A stretch of DNA of 64,000 bases from Lingula anatina (Eukaryota > Brachiopoda > Lingulata > Lingulida > Lingulidae), in contig NW_019775902.1 of NCBI RefSeq assembly GCF_001039355.2, positions 130,531 to 194,530 on the forward strand, written 5' to 3'. This document shows, in pieces, positions 1 through 11,520 of the stretch (its first letter is position 1; each line of letters opens with the position of its first letter). Both the position numbers and the translations under genes were made by a program. Under the pieces are notes generated by a model. That model was not told where the DNA came from and searched no databases. It worked only from the letters and a program-made list of their open reading frames with translations.

Positions 1-8
1 ACATTCTT

Positions 9-118
9 CGTACGTGCTTACGGGCTGTCTGCGAACTCGAAATTGCGTAAGAGGGCCTTGCGTGGGACGTGAGATTCTGCGCAAAATTTGGTCGCAAACA
101 GCCCGTAAGAGCCCGTAC
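9..118. repeat. Imperfect palindromic hairpin (MITE-like)
   Basis: Two arms face each other around a loop of about 55 bases. The core arms are at about 17-34 and 91-108, where CTTACGGGCTGT pairs with ACAGCCCGTAAG, and similarity extends outward to 9 and 118. It is GC-richer than its surroundings and has no counterpart in the equivalent intron of unit A. A small inverted-repeat element is likely, but no target duplication can be defined this close to the window edge. Confidence 0.5.
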
Positions 119-312
119 GGCCGGTTGTGACCGTTAAAACTCCATAACTATTTAAGGTAGTCACCAAATCCAGTATGACACATGGCAAAAAAGTTCTGTG
201 ATGCTATGTCTGACACTGGCAGAGCGACTGCGGGCCCTGGGTATGCTGGAGGCTTGGTAAATAAATGATGCGTTTTCATTGAATGTCAGTATAAATGCTT
301 GATCTCTTTCAG

Positions 313-885
313 AAATCCTGCGGTCAATGTCCCGAGTCGGACATAAGGTGCCTCATGCCCCTAACTGGAATGTTTAATGTGAGGTACTATTTGATCATAA
401 GATTGACCCCTTTAAACAGTTTGATGGCATTGTGTTCACTCGAAGATTGTTACATCGACGAATTGCTATCGCAAGATTTATCTCAGTTCCATCCTAGGGG
501 GGCGTGGGAGCACACGGAAAACCCAAGTGGCGGAATGAGATGCGACAAACCGACTGTTGACAATACCAACGCTACTCTTTGGGTTCCAGTTCAACTGAAG
601 AAAACTGTTAAAAATGCCAATGAAGGTTTGCGTTTGTTTGAGCAGTTCGAGGATCAAATGGCGGTCTTTGTACAGCGCCATTACTCTCAGGTAACAATAA
701 ACGGTGTCGATTATACTTTAACCGTCGTGCGCAATCGTACATCCGGGCAACTCGCAGGGCCCTCTTCGACCATTCCTTCTCTTGTAAATGGCATTCCACC
801 AACTCTTCAGTGTTCCGGAGGATACGTCCGTCATTGGGTATGGCCAATTATACTGATTATAAAATTTGGCAGAGTTGAGTTATAA
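313..885 (+). CDS. Last exon of a truncated-at-edge SMB-like receptor ectodomain gene (unit 0)
   Basis: This is exon 3 of a gene whose first two exons lie left of the window. The acceptor is TCTTTCAG just before 313, in phase 0, and the exon starts with K-S-C-G-Q-C-P and ends in a TAA at 883-885. It encodes 190 residues, almost identical to exon 3 of unit A at 6628-7200, with only a few substitutions. It contains Cys residues near its start, several N-X-S/T sites and a short hydrophobic stretch before the end (W-P-I-I-L-I-I). No transmembrane-receptor exon follows before the next unit. An AATAAA at 1178-1183 may serve as the poly(A) signal. It could belong to a pseudogene if the missing exons are broken; the exon itself is intact. 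Confidence 0.75.
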   Translation, partial: KSCGQCPESDIRCLMPLTGMFNVRYYLIIRLTPLNSLMALCSLEDCYIDELLSQDLSQFHPRGAWEHTENPSGGMRCDKPTVDNTNATLWVPVQLKKTVKNANEGLRLFEQFEDQMAVFVQRHYSQVTINGVDYTLTVVRNRTSGQLAGPSSTIPSLVNGIPPTLQCSGGYVRHWVWPIILIIKFGRVEL

Positions 886-3381
886 TCCAAACATCAGAGG
901 GAAAGGTATGCGAACACAGTTAACTCTCTCAATTATTAACTACTGACGGAGTGCTTACAACTTCGTAAAAAGACATCGTTATTGGATGATAGCCAAAGGT
1001 TAAAGTTATTATGAAGCAATGTAAGAAGTGAGATCACTATGAACAACATGGCAGATAAATCCAATTTGTCATCAAGAGAAGACTGCAGTTAGGAGCGATT
1101 TGCCTAACGTTAACATGAGGGATGCGAATTCTCCGAATCGACATACATGTAAAGCTAAATCTGTATTTGATTTTCACAATAAAGTTAAAGCACAAGTGGA
1201 ACGTTTTTGTCAAACGACTCAGTTATAAACTACAGGCACAGTAGTTGACGAGGGCAATGTCTGTTGGTCACAGGGATGGGAGTATTGCTTATTTATATCT
1301 CGTTTCGCTAGTTACACTTTTGAATAGATGAATGTCCCGATATGATTTAGAGCTGAATAATTATTTGAAAGGTTCATTCGTGGAAGTTGTAAACTTCTGG
1401 TTCACCCTCTATTGTCTGATTCGAAGGTTAACTTATCTCCTAGAATTTATTAAAGCGCTTAGATTTTTAGCAAAGCGTCCAATTAAAGAAGCCCACTCAT
1501 TACCATGTCAGATCATTGTCCTTATACCACTAACCTTACTCTCCTATTTGAAAGGAGAAGAACAAAGCTACATTGCTGTCAAGAATATCTTTACGTGACC
1601 CAGTAGGTTAGTAATTTCATAATTTATCTTCATTTAATTTTAATACCAGTGTGGCAATCACAGGCATACTCAAAATCCAGACTTTAATGCATTGTTTATA
1701 ACTATATAATCAGAAACCGAATGAAGAACCGAAGGAAGTCAGCAAGCAGAAGATTATAATTGTAAAGCAAACAGATTTCATTTTGCCCAATATATCAAAA
1801 CCAGACTGTGGACATTCTTGTTCGTAAAAGAAATATTTGGGGTTAATAAAGACATATAAATGTGTTTAACATGCACAATGTACAAAGCATAAGAGAACTC
1901 AACATTTTATGTACACTTACAAATGATGTTTTGAGAAAACATATTTTGGAAAACTTGCTGGTGTACCTGTGATTATTATTGGTGACTGGGTAAATTCGGG
2001 ATTTTATAGAACAAGATTTATACCACGTTCTATGATTTTGTAGAATTTTATGTATATGATTATTTTGATAGGACCTGATCATCAAAGTATAATTGTGTTA
2101 GTGTATATGGTACCAGCAAACCACCGATAAATATGTATAAAACGGTAATGAAGACACCTGTATATCATATCTACATAATGGAAGTACATGTAGCAGTATG
2201 GACAGTTAAAGAGCTGTGAGCTATTTACAGTGATAAGAGGCTTTGAGTGATAATTTTTCCAGAGTCGTCACCTTCTAATATCGTTTTATTTAATGTTGCA
2301 TCACAAGAAAACACAGTTGCAGACAAAATAAATGTTAACTCGTAGGGTTGGTGTGGGTGGAAAAAGAACAAAGAGGACGAATGTACAAGGACACAGTTCT
2401 CTAAATGTATGGATTTTGTTACAACTCTTCTTAAGCACAAAGAAAATGATGAATTCTCAGTTTGTTGATTTTTATCTGCATTTGACAGAGTCCAGAAAAA
2501 TGTTGTGGAATATGTTAAAAAGGAAGGGAATTAGAGGAAAATTAATACTAACGTAGTCCATGAATTAACGACTTTAGTCACTTAATACTTATATCCTTCA
2601 CGAAGGAATAACATGAAGTTTAGAAAGCACATATTGGTACTTTATTTACTGTTGTCAATTAGCCATAATCAGATTGTTCAAACAAAAGAAAGCTGATTAT
2701 GCTAGACAAGAGTGTCCGTAGACAATGTTTAGTGACAAATCACAATATGCGTACGCCATTTTCAGATTTCTTTTTGTGTTTAAGTGTGGAAAAACGAGCC
2801 CAAAAGAGAGAAACAAAGCGACTTAGAAATGTCATTCAAAAATACATCAATTTTTTTGTCAAGCAGATGTAATTTGATATAACATTGCCCACTAAGCAGA
2901 CCATCTTTTGTTAGGGCCCCTAGGGTTATTGAATTTGAGGTGACGTTTTATTTTTCACATTGTGTCATATCGTATTTCTAATAAGCCTGATTTTGTCACA
3001 ATGCATGTATCTCATTCCACCAGGGAGAAGTACATTTAACTTTACGCAAATCTGTTAGTGCCTTTGGGGTAAATATAATGAGCTTAATGTGACCTTCGGC
3101 CTCTTGCGCGAAGAAGAGTTGATCTGCTGATTTTGCATTCAAAAATGTCGTTCGGCCAATTTATCAATTGTGTTGTGAAGCAGATGTAATATGATAGATC
3201 ATAAAATTCTAAGCGGATACTCTTTTGTTTGAGCTGCTAGGGTTTTTTAATTTTAGGGAACGTTTTATATTTCGCATTGTATCGTGTCTTGTTTTTTGTC
3301 AGCACTATTTTGAGACAATGCATTTATCTCCTTCCACCAGACAAGAATAGTAACTTCGTTAACCTGTTAGCGCCTGCTTGG
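886..3381 (+). other. 3' flank of unit 0 and intergenic DNA; arm of a tandem segmental duplication
   Basis: I see no gene here. The stretch is AT-rich and aligns along almost all its length with 7201-9702, so exon 3 plus about 2.5 kb of downstream DNA was duplicated as a block. AATAAA stands at 1178-1183; the same site in the copy downstream of unit A is mutated. Small ORFs here, such as 1332-1598, are interrupted in the sister copy and are not supported. Confidence 0.7.
2845..3330 (+). repeat. Tandemly duplicated upstream module before unit A
   Basis: Two diverged copies of a roughly 310-base module lie in direct orientation, about 2845-3110 and 3160-3380. Both carry a (T)ATCAATT..TTTTGT(C/G)AAGCAGATG block, a TAGGGTTATT-like block, an ACGTTTTAT block, a CACATTGT/CGCATTGT block and an ACAATGCAT block. 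The same double arrangement occurs before units B, C and D. Only the second copy leads into the used TATA box and exon 1. Confidence 0.7.
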
Positions 3382-3390
3382 TATATAAAA
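3382..3390 (+). promoter_or_regulatory. TATA box of unit A
   Basis: TATATAAAA lies 71 bases before the ATG at 3461 and predicts transcription starting near 3412 with a 5'UTR of about 50 bases. The element and its flank (GCTTG-TATATAAAA-AGAGCTAA) are conserved before units B, C and D. Confidence 0.75.
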
Positions 3391-3460
3391 AGAGCTAAAA
3401 CTAACTCTTAGTCTATTTTACGAAGAAAAGTTTGGGGCGCTGGTGTTGAAACATTTCAAC

Positions 3461-6400
3461 ATGAAAGTCTCTTTTGTTCTGTTCGTTTCTCTCTTGGTTT
3501 ATTGGGATCCGAACCCAAAAAAATTAAAAAGAGCTTTCGCTCAAACAGAAGTTGGAGATGCTCCTGACTTTTCAAAGAACACGGTAAAAATGTCTCAGAG
3601 TGACAGGCCTTCCACCAATATTGCTGTGGGAATAACGACTCCAAACACCCCAGACACAAAACAAGAAGCCAGCAACCCTACGACCGTCCCAATACCATCG
3701 ACACATGTTCGGAAAAATTCAAGTGACCATGGGGGACAGGTTACCGATGGCATCAAAGAGAGAAACATCACTGGATCTGGAGAAAACAACACGATGACGA
3801 AGAGGATAAAAGAGGATGTCTTTGATACCATCCAAACCATCAAATTCAGTGATCATCTGTCGAACACCACAGCATCAATGATGACAGACCCTTTTGAAAT
3901 GATCTACGAGGACTTATTAACATCAGATTCCTCGACTCATCTAATCCCCGTTAATCGTCAGTTTTGTGCTACTCTGGTGGATGTGTCATCAAATCAGGTA
4001 ACATTAACCAGAAAGTTTGTCCACATCACATGCTATTGTGACGACATTTGTGACATTTTCGGCGATTGTTGTTGGCCATACCATCGCCACTGCAACAACA
4101 CCAAGATGACGGGGATTGATTTAGTGCAGAATAATACAGAATGCTGGCTACAGGGCACCAGAGAAATATGGGACGTTCACAGTAAGAACTATTGGGTGGT
4201 ATCTTCATGCCCAGACAAATGGCCAAATGACACAGTACGTGAAAAATGTGAACTGAAAGAGCACTCCAATGATCTGGAACTCATTCTCCCAGTCTCTTCA
4301 ACCGATGCCAATATCACGTTTAAAAATAAATACTGTGCGGCATGTCATGGCGTCGAGAATTACCAGACATGGACACCAAAAATTGCTTGTGAAAACTCAC
4401 AAATTGAAACCTTTCTGAACGCAACAACCACGGGGCATATTGTAAGCCAAATTAAAAAGACAAAAGATTGTACGTTATTCTTTGAAAACCCGGTTGAATA
4501 TCCGGGTAGACCATGCATCGGTGTTGAAGGAAAACACGACCTGGCGTCCGGCTTTTATGACGGAGAGTGCAAACTCGGAAGCAACGCTGAAGTGGCCAAT
4601 TTGTGTGGATTGGGTCCTGTTACCTTAACCTATATGGGAAATGTCCTAGGATATCGGTATGGACGCAATATTTTCTGCTTGCTGTGCCAAGTACGGTCTC
4701 CTTCACGACTGGAAATTGAGGACTGTGAAAACGGTAAGTTCTGTCAATCCTTTAAGAGCACAATAAGGATTCAACTTTTACATTTTTACATTATCAAGCC
4801 GTTTTATAATTAAAGATCGTTCTCTTATGCCCTGTAAACATCGCTCGAAATGTGACGCTTCCACCATGCACGGTGATCAGGAAAGCTTGGCTACTTTCGC
4901 TGCTGATGCTCGCAAGAGATGCGCTAAAGTGAAAACGCTGTTCTGTTAACAAATACACCTTAACGTCATCTGGTATTGGAAACGTGCCAAGAAGACTCTT
5001 AAGTGTTGTTTAAAATGCTGTGTCTTTGATCGTTTTCCAAATATTTTGATGATTAGACCACACAATACCGATACCAAAACGTGCTTAAACGTTTTGCAAT
5101 ACTTTACCAAGGCCCCTGAAAACCGTTGCGATTAGTTGGTAAATACTTGGTATATTAGCCACGTGCGGCCAACTGAGATTTACAAAAAAGTGTTCTTCGG
5201 ACGCTTGAAAAATATAGAGACGCATAAAAGTTATCGCAATTTGACATAAATATATAATTACAGTACCCCTATAAGTCGTACATGTGTATAATGCTTAGAC
5301 CAAGCATGGTTACTGGTATGAGCTACAAGACGTTCTTCCCACGTTTTGAAATACGCCATTATAGAGAGAAATTTTTAAAATTACTTTACAATTCTGCCTG
5401 ACGGTCATTTTTTTTTTCACTTTTAAACTTTTATTCCTTTTAATTATTCAAAATAATCTAAGTGGTTGTCGTTATAATATTTAAAGACACCTCCGAGACG
5501 TTTGTATTTTACGAATTTGAAAAATGTATAATAATAATAATAATAATAATGATAATAATAATAATTGTTATTATTATAGAACTAACAATCATGCAGTCAA
5601 GAAACAATAATCATAAGTCTGCCCCTTTTTGTTTTTTAAAGGTGGATAAAATATCACTGATTTGAAATTATCCACTTGGACAGAATTGTTTCTTGTTGGT
5701 TTTCAACGTTTCATCAACCATAAATGATAACTAACATTAATGAAATTATTCTTTTATAACTAAATTCATCTGATACTTCTTTCTTTTATAGATCGACCTT
5801 ATAAAAAAAAATTTGAACCAAGCGGTTTCTCTGCCATAATAGATTTTGAGAGGGAACTGTCGTGCCGAGAGACGAAAAATGAGGTAAGAACTTATTTCAT
5901 GTGGAGTTGTACAGTATACCTATGCCATTTATACATTTTAACCGATAAATCTTATTTCCATGGAAGAAACAGAAAGAGCGCCAGATTATTTATACAATTT
6001 CAATTGAACTTTCCTTGAAATTCCAACACTGTCCCCAAAATGACTAATATCAAACAGGTTTTTGAGTTTGACGTTTCTAATTCGTTGAGCCACTTCCATA
6101 GCAGAGGTGGATAGAGCTACATTCCAGTAGTGGCATCAAAAGTTGAGAAAAACTTGAAAGGATTATATTTTTACATGAACACCTTGGTGAAAAAAAGGAA
6201 CTATGATTTTTTTCTCCACAAAATCGCAGCTGGAGGATAGCATATCGATTCCGTTAATTAGTTGAGACCAGATCACTAATTTGCCCTATGACGTCAATTT
6301 GAACGTCAGACACACGTACATACAGTATATTGTTCCCAAGAGAACATTTAACATTCAAAATTTTGATAAAAATATCTGTGACTTAGGGATAATTCCCATT

Positions 6401-7200
6401 GAAAATATCGGTCTACGTAGATCAATCCAACTCTGTGGGGACTCTCGCTGAATGCAGTCACCTTTACAGATGAACACAATTCCTCCTGGCGTTGAGTAAT
6501 ACAGAAACACTTTTTTCCACTCTTGTTTTCATTAATTAACCATAAAAAGGAAAAATCTAAATAAACAATTTGGGAAAAAAATTATCTTTAATGTCAAGTC
6601 TGTACATATATGCTTGATCTCTTTCAGAAATCCTGCGGTCAATGTCCCGAGTCGGACATAAGGTGCCTCATGCCCCTAACTGGAATGTTTAATGTGAGGT
6701 ACTATTTGATCATAAGATTGACCCCTTTAAACAGTTTGATGGTATTGTGTTCACTCGAAAATTGTTACGTCGACGAATTGCTATCGCAAGATTTATCTCA
6801 GTTCCATCCTAGGGGGGCGTGGGAGCACACGGAAAACCCAAGTGGCGGAATGAGATGCGACAAACCGACTGTTGACAATACCAACGCTACTCTTTGGGTT
6901 CCAGTTCAACTGAAGAAAACTGTTAAAAATGCCAATGAAGGTTTGCGTTTGTTTGAGCAGTTCGAGGATCAAATGGCGGTCTTTGTACAGCGCCATTACT
7001 CTCAGGTAACAATAAACGGTGTCGATTATACTTTAACCGTCGTGCGCAATCGTACATCCGGGCAACTCGCAGGGCCCTCTTCGACCATTCCTTCTCTTGT
7101 AAATGGCATTCCACCAACTCTTCAGTGTTCCGGAAGATACGTCCGCCATTGGGTATGGCCAGTCATACTATTTATAAAATTTGGCAGAGTTGGGTTGTAA
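3461..7200 (+). CDS. Secreted SMB-like, Methuselah/adhesion-GPCR-type ectodomain protein, unit A
   Basis: Exons are 3461-4733, 5792-5883 and 6628-7200, giving 645 residues. Donors are GTAAGT and GTAAGA, acceptors TTTTATAG and TTTCAG, with phases 1 and 0. The ATG at 3461 starts a clear signal peptide (M-K-V-S-F-V-L-F-V-S-L-L-V-Y); a GTG-initiated frame upstream is not a start. Residues about 25-165 are Ser/Thr-rich with several N-glycosylation sites. An SMB-like cluster spans C169 to C211 (C191, C193, C197, C203-C204), one Cys short of the usual eight. Later come a K-Y-C-A-A-C-H-G motif (about 290-297), a second F-C-L-L-C motif, then F-S-A-I-I-D-F in exon 2. This order is what I know from invertebrate Methuselah-like and adhesion GPCR ectodomains. 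No seven-helix segment follows; the chain ends 12-15 residues after a short hydrophobic run. A secreted or weakly anchored ligand-binding protein is inferred; the ligand is unknown. Confidence 0.75.
5529..5565 (+). repeat. (AAT)n microsatellite in unit A intron 1
   Basis: A run of AAT triplets with one interruption. Units C and D carry triplet runs of the complementary type at comparable intronic positions (about 15673 and 23513). Confidence 0.9.
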
Positions 7201-9702
7201 TTCAAACATCAGAGGGAAAGGTATGCGAACACAGTTAACTCTCTCAATTATTAACTACTGACAGAGTGCTTACAATTTTGTAAAAATACATATAGGATGA
7301 AAGCCAAAGGTTAAAGTCATTGTGAAGCAATGTAAGAAGTGAAATCACTATGAACAACATGACAGAAAAATCCAATTGGTCATTAAGAGAAGACTGCAGT
7401 TAAGAGCGATTTGTTTAATGTTAAAATGAAAGATGCGAATTCTCCGAATCGACATACATGTAAAGCTAACTCTGTATTTGATTTTCATAAAAAAGTTAAA
7501 GCACAAGTGAAACGTTTTTGTCAAACGGCGCAGTAATAAACTACACAACAGTTGACGAGGGCAATGTTTGTTGGTCATAGGGATGGGAGTATTGCTTGTT
7601 TTTTCTCTTTTCGCTAGTCACAATTTTGAATAGATGATATGATTTAGAGCTGAATAATTATTTCTTTGATTTGAAAGGTTCATTCGTGGAAGTTGTAAAC
7701 TTCTGGTTCACCCTCTATTTTCTGATTCGAAAGTAAATTTATCTTCTAGAATTTATTAAAACGCTTAGATTTTAGCAAAGTGGCCAATTAAAGAAGCCCA
7801 CTCATTACCATGTCAGATCATTGTCCTTATACCACTAACCTTACTCTGCTGTTTGAAAGGAGAAGAACAAAGCTACATTGCTGTCAAGAATATCTTTACG
7901 CGACCCAGTAGGTTAGTAATTTCATAATTTATCTTCATTTAATTTTAATACCGGTGTGGCAATCACAGGCATACTCAAAATCCAGACTTAAATGCATTGT
8001 TTATAACTATATAATCAGAAACCGAACGAAGAACAGAAGGAAGTCAGCAAGCAGAAGATTATAATTGTAAAGCAAACAGATTTCATTTTGCCAAATATAC
8101 CAAAACTGAACACCCAGATTGTGTACATTCTTGTTCGTAAAAGAAAAAACAAAGCATAAGAGAACCCAACATTTTATGTACACTTACAAATGATGTTTTG
8201 AGAAAACAAATTTTGGAAAACTTGCTGGTGTACCTGTGATTATTATTGAAGACTGGGTAAATTTGGGATTCTATAGAACAAGTTTATACCACGTACTATG
8301 ATTTTGTAGAATTTTATATGTATGTTTATTTTGATAGTACCTGATCATCAAAGTATAATTGTGTTAGTGTATATGGTACCAGCAAACCACCGATAAATAT
8401 GTATAAAACGGTAACGAGGACACCTGTATATCATATGTACATAATGGAAAAACATGTAGCAGTATTTACAGTTAAAGAGTTGTGAGCTATTTACAGTGAT
8501 AAGAAGCTTTGAATGATATATTTCCCAGAAACATCACCTTCTAATGTCATTTTACTTAATGTTGCAACACAAAAAACACTGTTGCAGATAAAATAAATGT
8601 TAGCTCGTAGGATAAGTTTGGGTGGAAAAAGGACAAAGACGACGAATTAACAAGCACACATTTCTCTTACCGATTGATTGAAATGTATGGATTTTATTAC
8701 AGCTCTTATTTAGCGCAAAGGACATGATGAATTCTCAGTTTGTTGATTTTTATCTGCATGTGACAGAGTCCAGAAAAAGGTTGTGGAATATGTCAAACAG
8801 GAAGGGAATTGGAGAAAACTTAATACTAATGTAGTCCATGAATTCACAACTTTAGTCCCTTAATACTTATATCCTTCACGAAAGAATAACATGAAGTTTA
8901 GTAAACACATACTGTCAAGATACATACTTGTAATTTATTTACTGTTGTCAATTAGCCATAATCAGATCGTTCAAACAAAAGATAGCTGATTAAGCTACAC
9001 AGGAATGTACGTAGACAATGTTTAGTGACAAATCACAATATGTGTACGCCATTTTCAGATTTCTTTTCTGTGTATAAGTGTGGAAAAACATACCCAAAAA
9101 TAGAAATGTCATTCAAAAATATATCAATTGTTTTGTCAAGCAGATGTAATTCGATATAACATTGCCCACTAAGCAGACCATCTTTTGTTCGGGCCCCTAG
9201 GGTTATTGAATTTGAAGTGACGAGTTATTTTTCACATTGTGTCATATCGTATTTCTAATAAACCTGATTTTGTCACAATGCATGTATCTCCTTCCACCAG
9301 GGAGAAATACATGTAGTTATAGCGCCAATCTGTTAGTGCCTGTGTGGTAAATATAATGAGCTTAATGTGACCTTCGGCCTCTTTCACGAAGAAGAGTTAA
9401 AGGTCCCGGTGTTAAAGTATTCCAACATGAAAACCTCAGTTGTTCTGCTGATTTCGCATTCAAAAATGTCGTTCGGCCGATTTATCAATTGTTTTGTGAA
9501 GCAGATGTAATATAATAGAGCATAAACTTTTAAGCGGATACTCTTTTGTTTGAGCTGCTAGGGTTATTGAATTTGAGGGGACGTTTTATATTCAGCATTG
9601 AATCATGACTTGTTTCTTATCAGCATTATTTTGAGACAATGCATGTATCACCTTCCACCAGACAAGAATAGTTACTTCGTTAACCTGTTAGTGCCTGCTT
9701 GG
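7201..9702 (+). other. Intergenic DNA, second arm of the segmental duplication
   Basis: This is the sister of 886-3381, alignable almost throughout with small indels (for example a deletion near 8140 removing about 50 bases present near 1835-1885). I find no supported gene. It ends in the doubled upstream module and the promoter of unit B. Confidence 0.7.
9427..9510 (+). pseudogene. Relic of an exon 1 start in the upstream module of unit B
   Basis: After a leader resembling the true one (AAGTATTCCAACATGAAA against AACATTTCAACATGAAA) there is an ATG frame M-K-T-S-V-V-L-L-I-S that matches the first ten residues of the real signal peptide. The frame then leaves exon 1 sequence and stops at 9508-9510 after 27 residues. 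It lies upstream of the working TATA box at 9703, so it is not an upstream ORF of that transcript. Related relics precede units C (near 13905, where ATG has become AAG) and D (21054). Confidence 0.6.
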
Positions 9703-9711
9703 TATATAAAA
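9703..9711 (+). promoter_or_regulatory. TATA box of unit B
   Basis: TATATAAAA, 79 bases before the ATG at 9782, in the same conserved context as in units A, C and D. The promoter looks intact although the gene behind it is truncated. Confidence 0.65.
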
Positions 9712-9781
9712 AGAGCTAAAACTAACTCTTGGTCTCTTTTGAGGAAAAGAGTTTGGAGTCCTGGTGTGGAAACATTTCAAC

Positions 9782-10024
9782 ATGAAAGTCTCTTTTGTTG
9801 TGTTGATTTCTCTCTTGGTTTATTGGAATCCGAACCCAGAACAATTAAGAGTTTTCGCGAACCCAGAACAATTAAAAAGAGTTTTTGCTCAAAGTGAAGT
9901 TGGAGATGCTCCTGAGTTTTCAAAGAACACAGTAAAAATGTCTCAGAGTAACAGGCCTTTCACCAAGATTGCTGTAGGAATAACAACTCCAAACACCCCA
10001 GACACAAATGGGAATGGGGTCTAA
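9782..10024 (+). pseudogene. Truncated copy of the SMB-like gene (unit B)
   Basis: Only the first part of exon 1 remains: signal peptide and the start of the Ser/Thr-rich stalk, ending at T-P-D-T-N. After about 10010 the sequence switches to DNA homologous to the 3' flank of unit C (about 17098 onward), and the frame ends at a TAA at 10022-10024 after 80 residues. The rest of exon 1, exon 2, exon 3 and their introns are missing, as expected for one deletion between exon 1 and the downstream flank. A short internal duplication repeats N-P-E-Q-L-(K)-R-V-F-A just after the signal peptide. All Cys domains are lost. It might still be transcribed into a small secreted peptide, but pseudogene is the simpler reading. 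Confidence 0.8.
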
Positions 10025-11289
10025 AAGAAGACTGCCCTAGTAGCAGCCACATGAGACCAGGCGCACCACTGGCCGTTGCCGTTGCTCTGACTAGACACTG
10101 ATATCAGCGTCCTTTTTGGAGCGTTTAAATCTTTCACAGATGATAATTTGGAAAATGTGGAGAATGAAATAACGCTTTTAATGGTTGTTGTTTGACTAAG
10201 AATCAGCCATGTATTTTTGTTTGCTTAATTAATAAGATGAATTTAATTAAAGAACTGATTTCACAATTATACTTAAAAAGATTAGTAAAAGATATTTAAA
10301 GAATATTCAAATTCCCATCTTCATTTATTAGTCGGATTAGTAGGAAAACAATTTGGAAAAAATATTCCATATTTAATGTCAAGTCTGTAATTGAATTTAG
10401 ACCCAAAGGAAGCTATTCTATAAACAGAAGGCTATAATTGCAAATATGCTAGCAGTAAGGGATTCATAAATAGAGGACGAGTGTCTGCTAAATTACATAT
10501 GAAGCAAAGTGATTTTTTTCATGTGGCCAAATATTCCAAAACTGGACACCCAGACTGTTGATTTCGTGTTGGTAAAAGAGACATATCTGAGAAGATAAAG
10601 ACGTTTAAAGACGCATGACACAACATCTTATGTACACTTACAAGTGATATTTTGAGAAAACATATTTTGAAAAACATGCTGGTGAACTGTTGGAGTACAT
10701 GTAGCAGTAAGGAAAGTTAAAGAGTTCTGGGCTTTTTACAGTGATAAGAAGCTTTGAATGATTAAGTTTCCAGAATCTTCACCTTCTAATATAATGAGTT
10801 TTGAATATTTCAGCACAAAAAGAAACGGTTGCAGAAACAGTCAGATAAATGTTACCTGTAACCCGTGGTGTAGATATGGGTGGAAATTACCAGTACACTG
10901 ATGTTGTCTTACCTAATGAAATTTATGGGTTTTGTCACAACTATTGTGTACGGGATATGTTGAATTCTCTATATGTATTCGACAGAGTCGAGCAAAAATC
11001 GTTGTGATTTATGCCAAATAGGAAAGGAATTGGAGGAAAAATTAATAGTTAAAAATTAATAGCAACAAAGTCCATGTATTTTCAACTCCAGACTCCTTAT
11101 CATTCATGAAGGAATTTCATGAAATTTTAATAAACACAAATTGTCAAAATACTTAAGTTATTTACTGCTGTCAATTAGCCTGTTGCGGACGGATTGAAGA
11201 TTAAAAAAGGCAGAAACAAAATATAATAAGATAAATAATGAATTTAATGTTAAGAAAAATAATACAAAACCCGACTAAAATAAAACAAT

Positions 11290-11520
11290 ACAAATTGAAA
11301 AACCGCTGCTGCTGAGACCGCTATCGCTGAAGGTAGCCGGGTAGACCGCCGAAGGGAAGACCGTTGTGACGAGAGTCGGGGAGAGAACCGCTGATGGTGA
11401 GACCGCTGTCGTCTAGAGCACCGCTGCCGGGAACACCACTGGGGCGAGGGCCGATGATACAACCACTACCAGGAAGACTGCTGTGGTCTAGGGCTGCTGG
11501 GTACACAGCAGGGACGAGTC
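11290..11520 (-). repeat. GC-rich degenerate repeat block, short version
   Basis: A GC-rich island in AT-rich DNA made of degenerate units containing GAGACCGCTG and GAGGGCCGATGA. On the minus strand it is open in more than one frame and encodes peptides such as S-G-L-T-I-S-G-S-L-P-D-S-R-H-N. A longer version lies at 18360-18725. Frames are not conserved between the two, so I treat it as a repeat rather than a gene. Confidence 0.6.

Noticed and set aside
1332-1598. 88-residue open frame downstream of unit 0 that could have been a missing membrane exon
   Set aside because: The duplicate near 7640-7900 carries an in-frame stop and indels, and the frame has no recognisable motif.
3456-4226. Several minus-strand frames conserved between units A, C and D
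   Set aside because: They mirror exon 1 of the real genes; conservation follows from the recent duplication.
6793-7117. Antisense frames across exon 3 of units 0, A and C
   Set aside because: Shadows of the sense exon with no promoter or splice evidence.
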